Shown one piece after another: positions 21,761-32,884 of a stretch of DNA of 64,000 nt. The DNA comes from Argyresthia goedartella (taxonomy: Eukaryota; Arthropoda; Insecta; Lepidoptera; Argyresthiidae). The notes beneath the pieces were generated by a model that worked only from the letters and a program-made list of their open reading frames with translations, did no database searches and was not told where the DNA came from. Every line of letters starts with the position of its first letter. Positions within the stretch are counted from its first letter, which is position 1. The DNA is taken from positions 1,674,001 to 1,738,000 of the forward strand of contig OX463829.1 in assembly GCA_949825045.1 (NCBI GenBank), given 5' to 3'. Position numbers and translations under genes: made by a program.

Positions 21761-22330
21761 TGTGAAAATCAGTATTTTTGATGTGCGGTTTAATATTTCC
21801 CAATAAAAGCCTCAACATTTTCATTGTATGATTAAGGCAGGTCTTGCTTTAGCAAGGCGTCCTCGTTTTCGCTTTATGCCAATAGGGATGTTTTATACTT
21901 ATATAATTTTAATAAAAAAAGATAAGAAAAAATAAATTAAGCTAAATTAGTAAGCTTTAATAATGATATATTTGTAAAATATAATTTGGTAAAGTAAACA
22001 TTAATTAGTGTGGTGCAGCAAGAGACACGAGTTTTAAAAATTCTGTTATTTGGATGGAGAATTTTGAGTGCAATTCAGTATTTTAGAGTGAATAAGAATA
22101 TATTTGTATTGAAAACGGAATTTGTTTTCGACAAGCCAGATATTTGTTGTGAACTGTGTAAGAAAGATCAGCTTGCTTTGATAGGATTTATGATTTTGTT
22201 GGTGGTGCATGTTTTGTTAATCAAATGGTTTATTTGTAGAGAAGTCAGTTTTTTGGTTTACGGTAGGTTAATCAGTGAAGATAATTCGTTTGCATAATAT
22301 TATTTTGAGCTACAGTTAAATATTCCCCCG
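21761..22330. other. AT-rich stretch, no supported gene
   Basis: It contains a 95-codon frame from a GTG (22010-22297) with one hydrophobic segment but no homology I recognise and no promoter. I treat it as unsupported. Confidence 0.4.
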
Positions 22331-22334
22331 TATA

Positions 22335-22770
22335 TTATAGTTATTTCCATCGCATCATGTCCTACGTATAGGGACGAGCTGCTGACATTGAGACCATCTT
22401 CATTTTTCAGAAGAGAGCGAACCGATTTATATATAAGCTATGAAATAGAGAGTCTCTGAGAGAAAACTTCAAAGAAACCAACATCCTAACAGTTGCGAGT
22501 CAATATATAATGTATGTGAGGAAAAATATCAGTAGCTTTAAAACCATTGATAGCCGCCACAATGTGCATACTAGAAATAAAAATAAACTTTCTTTTCCAA
22601 TATTCAGACTCACAAAAGTATTTTATGGGACACTGTATACGCTTCTACAATAAAATTCCGCAAGAAATACAAAACTTAACTGAAGCTTGATTCAAAAAAT
22701 GTATAAAACACACTTTGTGCACAAAGGCCTGCTATAAAATTAATGACTTTTTACAGACACCGACATCTGG
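22335..22770 (+). pseudogene. LINE reverse transcriptase C-terminal fragment
   Basis: The plus strand encodes FQKRANRFIYKL, ESLRENFKETNILTVASQYI and HTRNKNKLSFPIFRLTKV, matching the C-terminal region of LINE A RT (18000-18350) by eye, with several stops. Only the end of the ORF is present. Confidence 0.8.
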
Positions 22771-22800
22771 CATAAACCAGTTCATTGCATGCATATATTA

Positions 22801-22896
22801 TGTACTAATAATTAGGTACCTGCTTAATGTTATATTATGCTTGCTTGATGTACTAATAATTAGGTACCTGCTTAATGTTATATTATGCTTGCTTGA
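22801..22896. repeat. 48-bp tandem duplication
   Basis: Two identical 48-bp units, 22801-22848 and 22849-22896 (starting TGTACTAATAATTAGGTACC). The second unit supplies the ATG codons used by the coiled-coil frame that follows. Confidence 0.92.
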
Positions 22897-23585
22897 TGGA
22901 AATGGTCACCGAATTACTCTGTGAAAGGGAGGAAAATGAGAAAGAGCTATTATCAGTACTTGAAAGTAGAGATAAGCTAAAGAAACAATTATGTGTATTA
23001 GAACAAGAATGTAGTGATGTAATTGTTGAGCGGGACAAGCTGCAGGTCACCGTAGATAGCTTCACTGTATGTAGTGCAGAGTACGAGCAAGGCCTGAAAT
23101 CGATTGATTCCCTGGAGAAAGCATTGTTCGATGCCCATGAACAAATACATGCACTCCAGGAGGAGAAGGAAAACACCGCAGCGTTGCAGACCCAGAGCCT
23201 CTACAGTGAAGTCGTAGGGATCAGCCCGCAGCTGGTTACTGTTGCAACTGGAAGCGTTGATGATGTCATTGATTTAACTAATGACACATTGCCTACATCA
23301 AGGTTATTAAGTTGCAGCAATAACAAACTGAAAAAATACATTAAAATAAATAGGTATATACGGAAAACTCAGAAATTAATAAAACATAATAAATTGTGTA
23401 CTAAAAACTTAAAAGTAAGCAAGAAAAATGTAAACTTATTACATGATTTGAATATGTGTGTATTAGAATTAGAAAGTACTAAGTTTGTGTATGAAACTGA
23501 CACACAAAACTTACATTTGAAAATCCAAAGCTTAGAGGATTCATTGAGATCACTAAACAGTGCATATTTCAACTCTATGTTATGA
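22875..23585 (+). CDS. Coiled-coil ORF1-like protein (ORF1-only retroposon?)
   Basis: A 236-codon open frame. Residues 12-105 or so are a charged heptad coiled coil (many E/K/L), then SLYSEVV and an acidic VDDVIDLTND, then a very basic stretch (NNKLKKYIKINRYIRKTQKLIKH is its core) and a second short helix to the stop. This resembles the middle of CR1-like ORF1 without PHD or esterase domains. About 35 bp after the stop come AATAAAAATCTC and a short TGAACT-type repeat, like a LINE 3' tail. No ORF2 follows. Start could be at 22875, 22896 or 22902. A host coiled-coil gene is less likely but not excluded. Confidence 0.5.
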   Translation: MLYYACLMEMVTELLCEREENEKELLSVLESRDKLKKQLCVLEQECSDVIVERDKLQVTVDSFTVCSAEYEQGLKSIDSLEKALFDAHEQIHALQEEKENTAALQTQSLYSEVVGISPQLVTVATGSVDDVIDLTNDTLPTSRLLSCSNNKLKKYIKINRYIRKTQKLIKHNKLCTKNLKVSKKNVNLLHDLNMCVLELESTKFVYETDTQNLHLKIQSLEDSLRSLNSAYFNSML

Positions 23586-23660
23586 CATTCATTAAGTCTC
23601 AATTTTTATGATATTATGAATAAAAATCTCTGAACTTGAACTTGAACTGGATGGAGACTA
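23586..23660 (+). mobile_element. LINE-like 3' tail after the coiled-coil ORF
   Basis: AATAAA followed by CTTGAACTTGAACTG repeats, the type of short tandem tail found at CR1-like LINE ends. Confidence 0.5.
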
Positions 23661-23850
23661 ACCCCGGCAACACGCCGACCAGATCCTAGTACGGACTGTG
23701 CGTGGTGGTGATGAAACTTCCTCTCTACCTCTTTGAACCGGAAGACCTCCTGACGAGATGAGATCCCCTGGTTCAATCCCAGAACCGCCTATTGAAATAA
23801 CAGTTATGGCCAGGATCATTCATTGGAATTCTTAATTTAAGTAAAGCATA

Positions 23851-24218
23851 TGTCACCGGAAGATAGTCAAAACCGTAAGTTGATAAACTAATGCGGAAGT
23901 TGATCAACTATCGACAGATAGTAAACCAGACCGTCAGGGTTTAGAATTTACGTTTCTTTTGTTCTTACATGTCAGCCTAACACGAAGACTAACTCCTAAG
24001 TCTCCATCTAAGCTACCGCAGTATTTGCCCTGGTATTTCGTTTGCAATTCAAGTTTAAACCAGTTTACTATTTAACGGTTTTAACCGTTAGTTGATCAAC
24101 TAACGCGTCATATAGTACGCAATACGCTACAGTTTACTGTCAGTCGATAGTTGGCCAACTTACGGGAAAAAAACCGTTAGTTGATCAACTAAACGGTATT
24201 GACTATCTTACGGTGACA
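23851..24218 (+). mobile_element. MITE family M1, copy 1 (368 bp, CATA target duplication)
   Basis: Terminal inverted repeats start TGTCACCGGAAGATAGTCAA and end with the complement. CATA flanks both sides (23847-23850 and 24219-24222). The interior holds several AGTTGATCAACT motifs and a reduced form of the GC-rich module. 4-bp duplications are typical of Sola-type transposons, so that is one possible source. Confidence 0.85.
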
Positions 24219-24917
24219 CATATATTTTTATAAAATTGAATTATTTTCAGTGACAATTGTTTACTACTGATTGTGTTCATATGTTCGAATTTTATTTTGA
24301 TACCTATGTGTGACGAGAGAAAGGTATATTATATATTGAAATAAGGAGTCCATTTGGTTGTATCAAATACTACTGAATATGTGGGTTTGTTTGATTAACA
24401 CAGTCTCCAGTTTGTTTCTGACCTGCATTACTTTACGAGTATCTTTTACTTTGTAAAATCTGCCACTTAGTCATCCCTAATGAATCGTTACACGACTCTG
24501 GTTACGGCAGTAAGTCCACAAGGAACTGGCAACAATACAACCCGACTATAAGATCCTTTATCCACATTCGCGCGAAACTGGTTAAAATCACAAAGATGTC
24601 GCCGTGTGCAATAAGTCCGCGGCCGGACTGCACCTCGTGTGCTTCCGATCATCACTCGCTGACTCGCGACTCGCTCAAAAAACATTTAATTAGCGAAGCG
24701 GACACTTTTTTTTCCCATTTCACGGTGATTTAACACACGCTTCCTAAGAACAGCTGTGCCTTGTTCCCGTATCGCGCACGACGACATATTAGCATAACTA
24801 GGATAATTAAACAGTAGGACTGACCTCGTACGCTCCAAAGTATATGAAAATAGTGAGTCACCAATCTAGCAATAACTCTAATAAAGTAATACTCAGCTCA
24901 CGACAAATTCTTATAAA
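24219..24917. other. No gene seen between MITE copies 1 and 2
   Basis: AT-rich, with a moderately GC-rich patch at 24480-24700. The short minus-strand frame there shows no domain. Nothing else supported. Confidence 0.4.
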
Positions 24918-25287
24918 TGTCACCACAAGATAGTCAAAACAGTAAGTTGATAAACTAACGTTTATTTTTCTCGTAAGTTGGTCAGCTTATCGACAGACAG
25001 TAAACTATAGAGTACTGCTTACTATATGACGCGTAAGTTGATCAACTAACGGTTAAAACCGTTAAATAGTAAACTGGTTTAAACTTGAATTGTAAACGAA
25101 ATACCAGGGCAAACACTGCGTTAGCTTAGGTGAAGACTAGAGGGGGCGAGAGCAGCGGAGCCCCCGAATATTCTTCGTGTTAGGTTGACATGTAAGAACA
25201 AAAGAAATGTTAATTCTAAACCCTGTCGGTCTGGTTTACTATCTCGTTAGTTTATCAACTAACGGTTTTGACTATCTTCCGGTGACA
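24918..25287 (-). mobile_element. MITE family M1, copy 2 (370 bp, reversed)
   Basis: Same family as 23851-24218 but with the module in opposite orientation; the module is fuller here (GAGGGGGCGAGAGCAGCGGA). Flanks are TAAA and TAAT, a 3 of 4 match. Confidence 0.82.
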
Positions 25288-25407
25288 TAATCCTGTTGCT
25301 AGTCTTAATGCGATTAGAGATCATCATATAATATATGTCCTCCCGTATATTATATATACATATTATGTCAGACAGGACGGGCAATCCCACAGTTGATCTG
25401 GCCATAG

Positions 25408-25448
25408 TATATAAAGCTGATGCGACATGCGATAGTCGTGTCGTCAGT
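25408..25448 (+). promoter_or_regulatory. Possible core promoter (TATA + initiator)
   Basis: TATATAAAG at 25408-25416 and the arthropod initiator TCAGT at 25444-25448, 36-38 bp downstream. No gene downstream is recognised; a short frame (25335-25538) crosses it. It could be chance or a transposon promoter. Confidence 0.25.
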
Positions 25449-25837
25449 TCCGAAGTGGCAGCAGTTGGCGTGCGGATGAGATATGCTGTTGGTAATGAAA
25501 GTCAAAGTGAATTGTGCTGTCCTTCTAGGAGGGTGTAGCTAATCCGTAGAGAGAAAAACGTCATACTAAACTAGCTGAATATCAATGATCGTACAGGCCT
25601 ATTCCGCAGTATATTCTCTTCATTAGGGATAACCGTTAAAATAACAATTATTTATAGTGCACTTATGAACTGATGTATTTCAATCCTACGATATGTTATT
25701 AACAGAAATGGTGATCTTTTAATAACAAGGCTATGTTATTAACAAAAACGGTGATGTTTTGATGAGGATATAGGTAATTTGAAAACATTAATAAGCTCGA
25801 TAAGCTCGCTTTTTTAAATGTGTTTTCTTTTGCCGAC

Positions 25838-26045
25838 CTCTGTAGCGCTGCGGTTGTGGCTCTGCCTACCATACGAGAGGTCCCGGGTTCGATCCCCGCC
25901 TGGGGGTAAAGGAATAAAAAACCCATGCTTGGATGTTCATGTGTGTGTGTCGTCGCTGTTTCTGGTTTCCACGACACAGGGTATCCTAGTGTGGGGACAG
26001 AAGCAATGTATGTGCCTATATGCAAATGTTTATATTTAGATAACT
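25838..26045 (+). mobile_element. tRNA-derived SINE, family 1
   Basis: Best preserved copy: A-box region TAGCGCTGCGGTTGTGG and a nearly perfect B box in GGTCCCGGGTTCGATCCCC, then tail GGTATCCTAGTGTGGGGACA. Same family as 935-1140. Confidence 0.85.
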
Positions 26046-26086
26046 GTTTAAATATTTGTGTGCTATAATGTCTCATGAATAAACTG

Positions 26087-26364
26087 TACTAATAGCTGTA
26101 CGATATTTGACTTACAGTCTTGCACATCGGGTACTAATAGCTGTACGATATTTGACTTACAGTCTTGCACATCGGGTATATTTTCTAGTTTTATCCACAT
26201 TTTCTTGCACATCGGGTATATTTTCTAGTTTTATCCACATTTTCTTGCACATCGGGTATATTTTCTAGTTTTATCCACATTTTCTTGCACATCGGGTATA
26301 TTTTCTAGTTTTATCCACATTTTCTTGCACATCGGGTATATTTTCTAGTTTTATCCACATTTTC
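26087..26364. repeat. Compound minisatellite, 45-bp and 40-bp units
   Basis: Two 45-bp units (26087-26131, 26132-26176) are followed by four 40-bp units (26177-26336) and a 28-bp partial unit. Both unit types end with TCTTGCACATCGGG, so the second likely arose from the first by unequal exchange. No spacers, so not a CRISPR array. Confidence 0.93.
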
Positions 26365-26438
26365 GATAATGTGTTAAGAAGGCCGCCTTCTTTTATTTAG
26401 GCAACAAATATAATGATCACGAAAATATTTTTTTCCTA

Positions 26439-26672
26439 CCCAAAATGGATAAATGAACACCAAAAGTTGCAAAAAATATCAGGGCAAATCATGCGGTAGC
26501 TTAGGTGAAGGGTAAAGGGGGTGAGCGAAGCGAAGCCCCCTTTATCCTTCGTGTTAGGTTGAACATGAACAACAAAAAATATTCCAAACATAAACTTAAG
26601 TACACAAAACATAAAAAGAAGTTTGGTGATCATTTATCCAAACACAATTTGGTGGACATTTATCCATTCTGG
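26439..26672 (-). mobile_element. MITE family M2 carrying the shared GC-rich module
   Basis: Imperfect 22-bp terminal inverted repeats (CCAAAATGGATAAATGAACACC at the left; the complement of the right end differs at three positions). The interior has the module (26480-26570) seen in family M1 but with different flanking ends. Confidence 0.65.
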
Positions 26673-28029
26673 CAGTCATTTCGAATTTATTGGTAGTAAA
26701 ATAGGTGCGTTTTTGGTAATCGTTTAAACATAAGCCTTTTATTTATATTAAATATTATTATTATATTTTATAAACAGACACAACGGTAGATTAACTTCAG
26801 AGTTATTTTTAAAAGCCCAAAAAGACCTTAATCGATCCATGTTTCAAATTGACAGTAGAAAAAATACTTCAGGCTTTCAAATGTAATGTATGTACGTGTC
26901 CCTCTTCTAGGAATTAAAACAAAACATTAACATTATTGTTTATTACACCCATAAATTAACAATAACAAGACACCTATTTAACAAAAATAAAATAATATTA
27001 ATAAAGCTTCCACATTAGGCATCAATGAAGTAGGATGCTATAGTTTATTCCACAGAATTAATGCTGGTTGAATAAAAATAATCATAATAATTTATTCAGT
27101 AAAAAGTATGCAGTAGAATTTCTTGTTTTTAAATTTGTAAAAATAAAGGGTGGATAGGATGAGTACTAGTTCTTCCGACCAATAAGTGACAGGTTGTCCT
27201 TTTCTGCCACAAGATAACGTACTCGTGCATGGCTTCTAGCCTCTGCTATCCCGTATGGGAAAAGGAGTGACGCTGTAGTTTTGTTTTTGAGATGAAAGAA
27301 GACAGAAGTCTTGTCCTCTGTTCTTGTCGTTCTCTTCTACAGAAAGTACAACAATATCCGCAAATGTCATCTTGTGGCTGAATGCACAGACTGCTGGCTT
27401 TTCAAATTAAGCGCCGCTTAAATGTCATACTGGCGATGCCGGTTCCCAAGGGAAACACAGTGACAGCATGGCTCTGAGTGTCTATCAAACTTTGAGTGGT
27501 CGGCTGTGTAACCGGGTGCGGGTGAATAATTTCAGCGATGCTTGTTATAGTGAACAAGTATTTAGTTCATGTAGTTACTACTTTCAATAATTATTTAAAT
27601 CGCATATTTGGCTTGACTATTTATAAGATAATATTTTCTCACATTGAATCAAAACATCTGTCGTGAGGGCTTAGAAATAGCTATTCATAAATCACTAATT
27701 ATTTAGTTCTAATAAATAACACTAGAGATTGACTAGTTTTTTAGGTGTAGTAAAAATCACAGGTAGATAAAGACAATAATGCGTGAATTCGGTTTAAATG
27801 TAGCCTCTGTCAAATGGGTACCGAATCTGTACAGGCTTGTTTTCAGCTGACATCACTAGAAAAAGATAAGGATTAAAATAATTCCTGGGTCAGCTCTGCC
27901 GATCCGATAGATAAGAATCTTTAAGAAGGTAGAGAATCTGTTTCTAAGACTCGCTCTATAAAATCCCAAAGCTACAAAAATGCTCATAAATCACCCACAT
28001 CACAATCGATACGTCAACACAATATGCCA
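26673..28029. other. About 1.35 kb with no gene recognised
   Basis: AT-rich. Near 27190-27310 is a stretch resembling the CTCTGC..CCCGTATGGGAAAAGG tail of a widespread retroposon, similar to 51800-51870. Nothing else supported. Confidence 0.4.
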
Positions 28030-28548
28030 TCACTTATCATCATCCCTAATCCTATACTTATGAATCCTCAAAATCACCGGCCGTTTCGGACGCTTATTCA
28101 CCGGGGGCTTACTCTTCATAGGTTTCTTGTAATACGTATAACCTCCATATTTATCTGGCCTTGCCATTAGTATCTCTGTGGGATTAGTCTGAGGTCGATG
28201 ACGTGTTTCTGAAGGGTAGTTTTCTGCGTACGGGCGAATGTAACTCTCTGCTGCATATGGATGGTACGAGTCATAGGGGGGGAGTCTTGCGTACATTGGG
28301 GCTATGTTTGAGGCTAGGGCGGTAGGTCTCTGGCCTGGTGAGCCTGCTAATGGGTTTGTAGACAGCATGTGTAGGAGTTGCATTGGGATTGGGTGGTGTA
28401 GTGGTAATGCAGCAACAGCGACTGGTTCGTAGTCTTCCGCGAAGGTGTTGGCGTAGACGAGGTAGGCGTCGCTGCGGCGCTTGTACGCCTCGGCTAGAGA
28501 CTCGCAGGTGATCAGCTGAGTCCACAGCGACAGCAGGAGGAATCGCAA
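28030..28548 (-). CDS. Secreted Tyr/Pro-rich protein, main exon
   Basis: The exon follows a good acceptor (TTTCCCCCCTCAG, AG at 28550-28549) and runs 173 codons to a stop at 28030. It opens with a hydrophobic signal-type segment (LRFLLLSLWTQLITCES), so cleavage near residue 20 and secretion are likely. The middle is rich in Tyr, Pro and His (YDSYHPYAAESYIRPYAENY), and the C-terminus is strongly basic (KSKPPVNKRPKRP). No known domain is seen. A cuticle or extracellular-matrix protein or a peptide precursor with dibasic sites would fit. The initiator Met is not in this exon. Confidence 0.7.
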   Translation of the reverse strand: MRFLLLSLWTQLITCESLAEAYKRRSDAYLVYANTFAEDYEPVAVAALPLHHPIPMQLLHMLSTNPLAGSPGQRPTALASNIAPMYARLPPYDSYHPYAAESYIRPYAENYPSETRHRPQTNPTEILMARPDKYGGYTYYKKPMKSKPPVNKRPKRPVILRIHKYRIRDDDK

Positions 28549-29173
28549 CTGAGGGGGGAAACAATGGGTTCATTGAAAGGTTTGGAATTAAGAATATTGT
28601 CATTCATATATATATAAAAATGACCGCATATTGGGGAAGCACCGCTCTAACTACAATCATCGCATTTGAATTCTTTGTATGAAGTTCTATGCAAACCTGC
28701 ACTCCTACCAGCACCGTCCCAACTCAGATCCCCAGATCTTGATGCGCGCGCAGTATGAAATGAGTTCGATAATCCGCAGGTCTTGTTGTATGTATTATAT
28801 AAATAGGGCGAGGTAAGCGGGATAAAAATCAATCAATGTATAAAGTAAAAGATACAATATCTCTTTCTTCAATAATATCTCACCAGGAATACACAGCACT
28901 CAAGAATATTATAGATACGGTAGCAAAAGTGTTTTTGATTGCGATACTATTGATGTATTGTATGTTATGCGTACCTATTTACGTCGGGATTTCAGTAATT
29001 TCTACATAATTAAACACATGATTAAGTATATTTACATTTAACGTTTATGGGGGTTTATATCTACAAACAAACTCATTAAAATTCTCTTTTAGGCACACTG
29101 CTGAATAACACGAACATAAATTTTCAATAAACTCTTTTTATTGTGAACACAACAATAGTAAAATGTGACTCAC
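28549..29173 (-). other. Probable intron of the secreted Tyr/Pro-rich gene
   Basis: About 625 bp between a GTGAGT donor (29173-29168) and the acceptor at 28549-28550. AT-rich. No other feature. Confidence 0.45.
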
Positions 29174-29185
29174 TATGTATGCCAT
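29174..29185 (-). CDS. Probable first coding exon (M-A-Y-I) of the secreted gene
   Basis: Minus-strand ATG GCA TAC ATA is followed by GTGAGT. Phase 0 joins it to the main exon and gives a normal signal peptide start. The same layout (four codons, then signal peptide in the next exon) is seen in the cuticle-like gene at 52719-55107. No TATA box was found upstream. Inferred, not proven. Confidence 0.48.
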
Positions 29186-29459
29186 ATTAGCTGCTCGTCC
29201 GTCTGTCGCTGGCGAGGTCCCGACGGCTTCTGGTACAGTGCGCGCGCGCACACGACCCTCCTCCGCTGAAGTTTCAGCGCACGTAACATGGCCGTCTAGA
29301 GAGCGGTGATGGACTGTGACAGGGTATTACTTTGGTGTGATAGTTTTTCTGATCTGCACGAGTTGTTCCATACGGGGTGTGGTAAAGCGCAGTTGCGTCC
29401 GTGTCTAGCCAGTTATTCAAAACTCCATAAAAACACGATTGGTTGGCAAGAAGAAAACA

Positions 29460-30830
29460 GTAAAGTTGTACTAACGGGGCAAAAGTGCTGAAAGAGCGGC
29501 TACTCAGAACAGTGTGCAAGACATCCATCCAGTGGGCAGGCCACCAGATAGACATAGAGAAGGCGTCGTTCCAGCCAAGTTTATCAACCCACACTTTTGG
29601 AAATAGTAACTTCGCTGCGATAGTGATGGGTAAAAATGTCGTCCATGGCGAGCTGTTTGAGAGTCCTCATAGCTAATCACGGCGCGCTTTACAATCCGTA
29701 GGTTGTCACGCCGCAAATTTTTCTGTATTTGTTTTAGTGATTGGCTATCCAAATACAATGGTAAATTTTTTTCAATATCCGCTGTATAAGGGAATCTGTA
29801 CGCCCTCCAGCCTATGAAGAGGGCTTGGATATCTTTTTGCAGATTGGTTCCTTTTCCTGCAGCTGATTTAAAATGCAGCCGCTGGAAGTAGCCTGTGATG
29901 CATTGAAGACCACTCTCACTTTTGTTATAGTTGATTGTTCCCGTTCTATACCGAGATGCGTTAGGTAACATTCAAGTGTGGATGGTGAGTTCAGAAGCGC
30001 CAGTTTCATATGATCTAATTTGGCGTATTCTTGCAAGAAATCTCTCTACAATCCAGCAGGTTAGTTTTTTATTTGTAGCCTTTAGCCTTTTTTCTTGATG
30101 TAGGAATTGCGCCATGGCAATGGGCTTAGAATTACCCAGTTTTTCCTCGTATTTCCACGATGTATTTTCCATCTGAGTCCCATTGCACTGTTTTTGAGTG
30201 TTTACAGTAGTCGTCCTCAGATATGTCATTAATAGTATGTCTTCATTCTTCCAGAATTTAGATATTTCCTCCAAGTTGTTCGTAAATACGAGACATTTAC
30301 GAGTCTTTAATTTGCCACAAAGAATCCATCCTAATTGCGTCTGTTAGGCAACGGGCAGTGAATGACATCCTTTCAGGACTCCGTCTTATATTATCTCCGA
30401 ATATACATCAGCCCCTAGTAGTAAGTCGACGGGGCCTGCGCCTGCGACGTTAAACTCAGGATCTGTCAGTTTCAGGTTGTTGATGTTTGGCCAGTCAGCC
30501 TTGTCAAATGTAGAGTTTGGTAAGATAGAGGTAAGTTTCTTCATGATGAGAGCTTCAGTCAATCTCATAGTCGCAGTGGATTGACTTGCATCTGAGTAGT
30601 AGAAGTCCTTTGCAGTCACCGGTTGTAGTCCCAAATCCTAAGACAGTAGCTTATAGTCGTTTCCTCTCTAGTTTCAGAATTTGTGCAGCTCTCTCCGAAA
30701 TCAAATTTACTTGCAAGCCCTGATAAAAAAGGGCACGAAAATGTTACGAATTTGCAGTTAGACGACATAACTCGCAGCTGAACGGTAGTTAATAAGATCT
30801 CCATGCCATCAGTCGATGAAAGATGATTCG
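29460..30830 (-). pseudogene. BEL/Pao LTR-element pol fragment (protease to RT), decayed
   Basis: The minus strand has, in order: LTDPEFNVAGAGPVDLLLGAD followed by VYSEII (protease flap/downstream block of BEL/Pao), FWKNEDI, a LGNSKPIAMAQF block, VVFNASQATSSGCILN (RT) and WRAYRFPYTADIEK (RT motif A region). These are blocks of BEL/Pao pol spread over several frames with stops. RNase H and integrase were not found, and no LTR pair was identified. Confidence 0.75.
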
Positions 30831-32400
30831 TATTTAGTTTTCCAGTAGTAGGATAAGGGCGAGAGATATTATCCGATTGCCTTTAACCGTGAATTGCTTC
30901 ACAGTTAATAATTAATTTTTAAACGCTGGTAAAAACCAAGTGTTTCAAATTCTCACTTCCAAATGTCAGACAAGTTGAGTATTCATATCCATATTCATTC
31001 ATACATCATTTAGAGTTATATCGTGCGAAACTGAAATTACATATATGTAATTAAACCAAAAAACCATAATACGCAAATTTCCTGATGTCCAGGTATTCTA
31101 ACGATAATGTTCCAGGTTCTCGGAAGAGAACATTCCCAAATCTTTCGAAACCTTGTGATATTGACGAAATTAATCTGGCTTTTAGACCGCCATTAATTAA
31201 TGGTAGGTAGTGATACCTTATTAAAACTATCTTTCTTAGCCTGACAAAAAAAAAACAATCGTCTTGGTTTTAGAAATCACATTCGCGTTGTACCCACTCC
31301 ATGTACTGCAGCGTTTGTTGCACGCGTCGCTGCGCCCGCTCATTTTTCTTCCGCCTTCATTAGCACAGTGCGCCATTGACAACGATTTATCGTGAAACTC
31401 ATCGATTTGTAACTCAAAAGATTTTGCACTGGAAACGCCTTCGCTTTTCCCTCAGCCATTTACCACATCTGGATTTTGTATCGCTTATTTTGTATGTCAT
31501 AATCGACTTCGATCTTTCTGCGTATGAATTTATAAATTTATAAGGCATGCATTATTTTGCATAGATGTATCATTGTGTTGTGTAAAAGTATCAAATTGTT
31601 GTTGTCCAGTCTTGTATGTGTACGTTGGTTGCGACGAGAATTTAACAATTTAATATGTACTTGTGTTTCTTCTATGTGTCGTTCTCCTCAAATTGGCCAT
31701 GTAGAAAAAAGTCAAAGGTACCAAACTGAGCAAACCATTTCGAGATAATTGTGTTCCTAACTAAATTCCATTATTCCCATCAAAAAATATTACAGTGTTA
31801 CTGAAATATCCGTAAAAAAAAAAACATTTGTCCTCTACGGCGTAGTTTGTTCAAATTCCCTTCGCCGTTCAGTTGGCTGTTCTGTATAACCGTCAAGTAT
31901 CAACAGTTTTTCTATCAGTCGATAACGCAGTTGTCAGTCGCAACGTAAACAAATATTGATATTATAGGTGTTTCGTTTTATAATCGGAAACAACCTGCCT
32001 CAAGTACAACCGCTCTAAAACTGTGAGCAAGTGACGTCACAAAGGGTATTCTTTTAAAAATTATTAAAAAAAATACACCCAAAAAAATTTAAATTTCGTT
32101 TCTTAAAATAACCTAAAATTTCACAAAATAAAATAAAAAGTAGTACGTATTTGTTTTATTTTGTGTACTTTTGGGCAGGAAGGCGGCTCTAGTGCTAATT
32201 ACTTTGGGGCAGCTAGCTCCCTACACCGGGCCATGAATTCATTTTATTAGCTTTGTACATGAAAGAGCGATGCTTATATCAATAAGTTTGGTTCCTAGTG
32301 CTATGTATGAAAATTATATGCATTTATTTTATAAACCCTACTACTATGATTATTAATCGCCCTAAAAATTAAATTAAACCTACCTGTTACATGATTTATT
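30831..32400. other. About 1.5 kb without a confident gene
   Basis: AT-rich. On the minus strand near 31470-31250 there is an ATG GCT GAG-type start that could be the gag beginning of the same BEL/Pao element, but no domain could be recognised. 31820-31960 resembles a 5' UTR-like pyrimidine-rich region. Nothing firm. Confidence 0.3.
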
Positions 32401-32401
32401 A

Positions 32402-32663
32402 TACAGAGTGTAACAAAAAGTAATAGTCATATATTTAAGGGGGTTTTTAAAGACATCATTCTGAGAACTTTGAAACTAATTTTATTAGAGCAACTGTAAT
32501 TTTTACTTCTCCATGCAGTTTGGGCCGCGCGATCAGCTGTTTTGTATGGAAAAGTGAAAAATGAAGTTGATCTGATCAAATCGGTTTTGTATTGAAAGTT
32601 GTTTAGAATGAATGCCATAACAACCCCCTAAAATATGACTACACCTTTCTGTTACATCCTGTA
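32402..32663. mobile_element. MITE with TTA target duplication (262 bp)
   Basis: Ends TACAGAGTGTAACA and, inverted, TACAGGATGTAACA; the inverted repeats run about 31 bp with 6 mismatches. TTA flanks both sides (32399-32401, 32664-32666), the 3-bp duplication typical of PIF/Harbinger elements, though a TA-target mariner reading is possible. Confidence 0.75.
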
Positions 32664-32884
32664 TTAAACACATTTAGTACAACATCTGTATTGATAGTAT
32701 CAATTAATGATTAAATAGCAAGTAAATAGAGCAAATTACCAGTAAAACTTGTTATTAATTAATAACTTACTAAAATAATTATCTCGGTTTTAATTTATTT
32801 TCTAAGTTCATTGCTAAACGTTTATAATTTATAGAAATACATAACCTGTCTTTACATCCGTTTAATAAAACAAACAAATGTATA

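Noticed and set aside
22010..22297. 95-codon frame with a hydrophobic segment
   Set aside because: GTG start, no promoter, no homology recognised, AT-rich composition bias explains the hydrophobic residues.
25850..25915. Functional tRNA gene
   Set aside because: A- and B-box motifs are present but there is no cloverleaf with anticodon arm, and the sequence continues into a SINE body with copies elsewhere.
26087..26364. CRISPR-like array
   Set aside because: Units are contiguous with no spacers; eukaryotic minisatellite. The same applies to 33305-33437.
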